DNA of 7,500 nt from an uncultured Paracoccus sp. (GTDB lineage: Bacteria > Pseudomonadota > Alphaproteobacteria > Rhodobacterales > Rhodobacteraceae): assembly GCA_937859005.1 (NCBI GenBank), contig CALLYR010000314.1, forward strand, positions 1 through 7,500, written 5' to 3'. Under the pieces are notes generated by a model. It ran no database searches. It had not been told where the DNA came from and saw nothing but the letters and a program-made list of their open reading frames with translations. Below, piece after piece: positions 6,447 to 7,500 of the stretch; the first letter of the stretch is position 1, and each line of letters opens with the position of its first letter. Made by a program: the position numbers and the translations under genes.

Positions 6447-7283
6447 ATGCCCCTTCTGGACATCCGCAACCTGCGCGTCAGCTTCGACACCGCCGCCGGT
6501 CCCTTCATGGCCGTGGACGGGGTCAGCCTGTCGGTCGATCAGGGCGAGGTGCTGGCCATCGTCGGCGAATCCGGGTCGGGCAAGTCGGTGTCGATGCTGG
6601 CCGCGATGGGCCTGCTGCCCGCCAGCGCCACCGTCACCGCCGATCTGATGCAGTTCGACGGGCAGGATCTGCTGACCCTGCCCGCGCGCGACCGCCGCCG
6701 CATCATCGGCCGCGACATTTCCATGATCTTCCAGGAACCGATCGCCAGCCTGAACCCCAGCTTCACCGTCGGCTATCAACTGGCCGAGGTGCTGCGCCAG
6801 CACCTTGGCCTGCGCGGCAGACGCTTGCGCGACCGTTCGGTCGAACTGTTCGAGGCCGTGGGCATCCCCGACCCGGCCGAGCGGCTGTCCAGTTATCCCC
6901 ACCAGATGTCGGGGGGGCAGTGCCAGCGCGTGATGATCGCCATCGCCATCGCCTGCAACCCGCGCCTGCTGATCGCGGACGAACCCACGACCGCGCTGGA
7001 CGTGACCATCCAGAAGCAGATCCTCGACCTGCTGATGCAGTTGCAGGAAGACAGCGGCATGGCGATGATCCTGATCTCGCACGACATGGGCGTGGTGGCG
7101 GAAACCGCCGACCGCGTGGTCGTGCAATACAAGGGCCGCAAGATGGAAGAGGCGGACGTGCTGTCCCTGTTCGAAAACCCGCAGCATCCCTATACCCGCG
7201 CGCTGCTGTCGGCGTTGCCGGAACGGGCGACGGGGGACCGCCTGCCCACGGTCGGCGATTTCCTGGCCGAGGCTCCGGCATGA
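6447..7283 (+). CDS. dppD: Dipeptide ABC transporter ATP-binding protein DppD, short C-terminus
   Basis: A 278-residue cytoplasmic ATPase that with DppF drives peptide import. All nucleotide-binding motifs are present: Walker A GESGSGKS (40-47), Q-loop FQEP (Gln96), ABC signature MSGGQ (154-158), Walker B LLIADEP with catalytic Glu179, D-loop ALD (183-185), and H-loop His212 in ISHD. The usual end of the core, NPQHPYTRALLSALPER (244-260), is followed by only 18 residues. Typical DppD/OppD proteins run to about 325-335 residues, with a C-terminal tail containing a CPxxxxxC-type cysteine motif, an iron-sulfur site in structurally studied homologues. That tail is absent. The next gene starts inside the dppD stop (ATGA), so the shortening looks genuine rather than a frameshift. 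The signature region reads SGGQCQR where SGGMRQR is common. Confidence 0.93.
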   Translation: MPLLDIRNLRVSFDTAAGPFMAVDGVSLSVDQGEVLAIVGESGSGKSVSMLAAMGLLPASATVTADLMQFDGQDLLTLPARDRRRIIGRDISMIFQEPIASLNPSFTVGYQLAEVLRQHLGLRGRRLRDRSVELFEAVGIPDPAERLSSYPHQMSGGQCQRVMIAIAIACNPRLLIADEPTTALDVTIQKQILDLLMQLQEDSGMAMILISHDMGVVAETADRVVVQYKGRKMEEADVLSLFENPQHPYTRALLSALPERATGDRLPTVGDFLAEAPA

Positions 7284-7500
7284 GCGACATCGTCCTGGAA
7301 GGGCGGGCCATCACCCGCGACTACGTCGGCGGCGGCGGGCTGTTCCGCCCGGCGCGCACCGTGCGGGCGCTCAAGGGCGTCGATTTCCGGGTCGAACGCG
7401 GCAAGACCCTGGCCATCGTCGGCGAATCAGGCTGCGGCAAGTCCACGCTCGCGCGCATCATCACGCTGATCGACCCCGCCACGACCGGCACGCTGCTGAT
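7280..7500 (+). CDS. dppF: Dipeptide ABC transporter ATP-binding protein DppF, 3'-partial
   Basis: The first 73 codons of the second ATPase gene; the window ends before the stop. The translation begins MSDIVLEGRAITRDY, followed by a Gly-rich stretch and LFRPARTVRALKGVDF. The insert before the AL(K)GV block is typical of DppF/OppF, where it often reads like a KGLF element. Walker A is GESGCGKST (48-56), the form usual in DppF, followed by LARIITLID. The ATG overlaps the dppD stop as ATGA, pointing to translational coupling; a GAGG at 7269-7272 may serve as its ribosome binding site. The rest of the protein (signature, Walker B, cysteine tail) cannot be judged here. Confidence 0.9.
   Translation, partial: MSDIVLEGRAITRDYVGGGGLFRPARTVRALKGVDFRVERGKTLAIVGESGCGKSTLARIITLIDPATTGTLL

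Noticed and set aside
1..7500. CRISPR arrays, tRNA or rRNA genes, insertion sequences, phage genes, toxin-antitoxin pairs
   Set aside because: No regularly spaced repeats, RNA gene signatures, transposase motifs or terminal inverted repeats were seen. Nearly all of the window is accounted for by metabolic and transport genes.

Overview
The window is GC-rich (codon third positions are mostly G or C) and densely packed with plus-strand genes. Gene style and protein sequences fit an alphaproteobacterium, most likely of the Paracoccus/Rhodobacter group. That placement is an inference from general resemblance, not a database result.

Left part (1-2514): a catabolic-looking cluster of three genes. 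It opens with the 3' part of a fumarylacetoacetate-hydrolase (FAH) family gene, cut by the window edge and broken by an apparent one-base deletion near 721-723. It continues with an intact nitrilase (918-1865) carrying the full Glu-Lys-Cys catalytic set, and a flavin reductase/FMN split-barrel protein (1870-2514) only 4 bp behind it. A nitrilase, a flavin reductase (possible partner of a two-component monooxygenase) and an FAH-type C-C hydrolase/isomerase would fit conversion of an organic nitrile to an acid, followed by oxygenation and ring or chain cleavage. No monooxygenase or dioxygenase is in view, so the pathway is a hypothesis.

Middle (2515-2861): a 347-bp non-coding gap. It holds a GC-rich hairpin just after the flavin reductase, two copies of a 14-nt motif (GCGRAACGCTTGCG) 98 bp apart, and a weak promoter candidate overlapping the second copy. 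It probably separates two transcription units.

Right part (2862-7500): a dipeptide-type ABC importer operon in the classic order dppA-dppB-dppC-dppD-dppF. DppA (GTG start, signal peptide) resembles enterobacterial DppA closely and keeps the motifs that grip the dipeptide termini. A strong bulged hairpin lies between dppA and dppB, as is common where the binding protein must be made in excess. DppB and DppC are the two permeases. DppD and DppF are the two ATPases and overlap by ATGA; dppF runs off the window. DppD is short and lacks the usual C-terminal cysteine-rich (iron-sulfur) tail.

I found no clearly new biological system. The points most worth a second look are the broken FAH gene, the tail-less DppD, the grouping of nitrilase, flavin reductase and FAH beside a peptide importer, and the repeated motif upstream of dppA.
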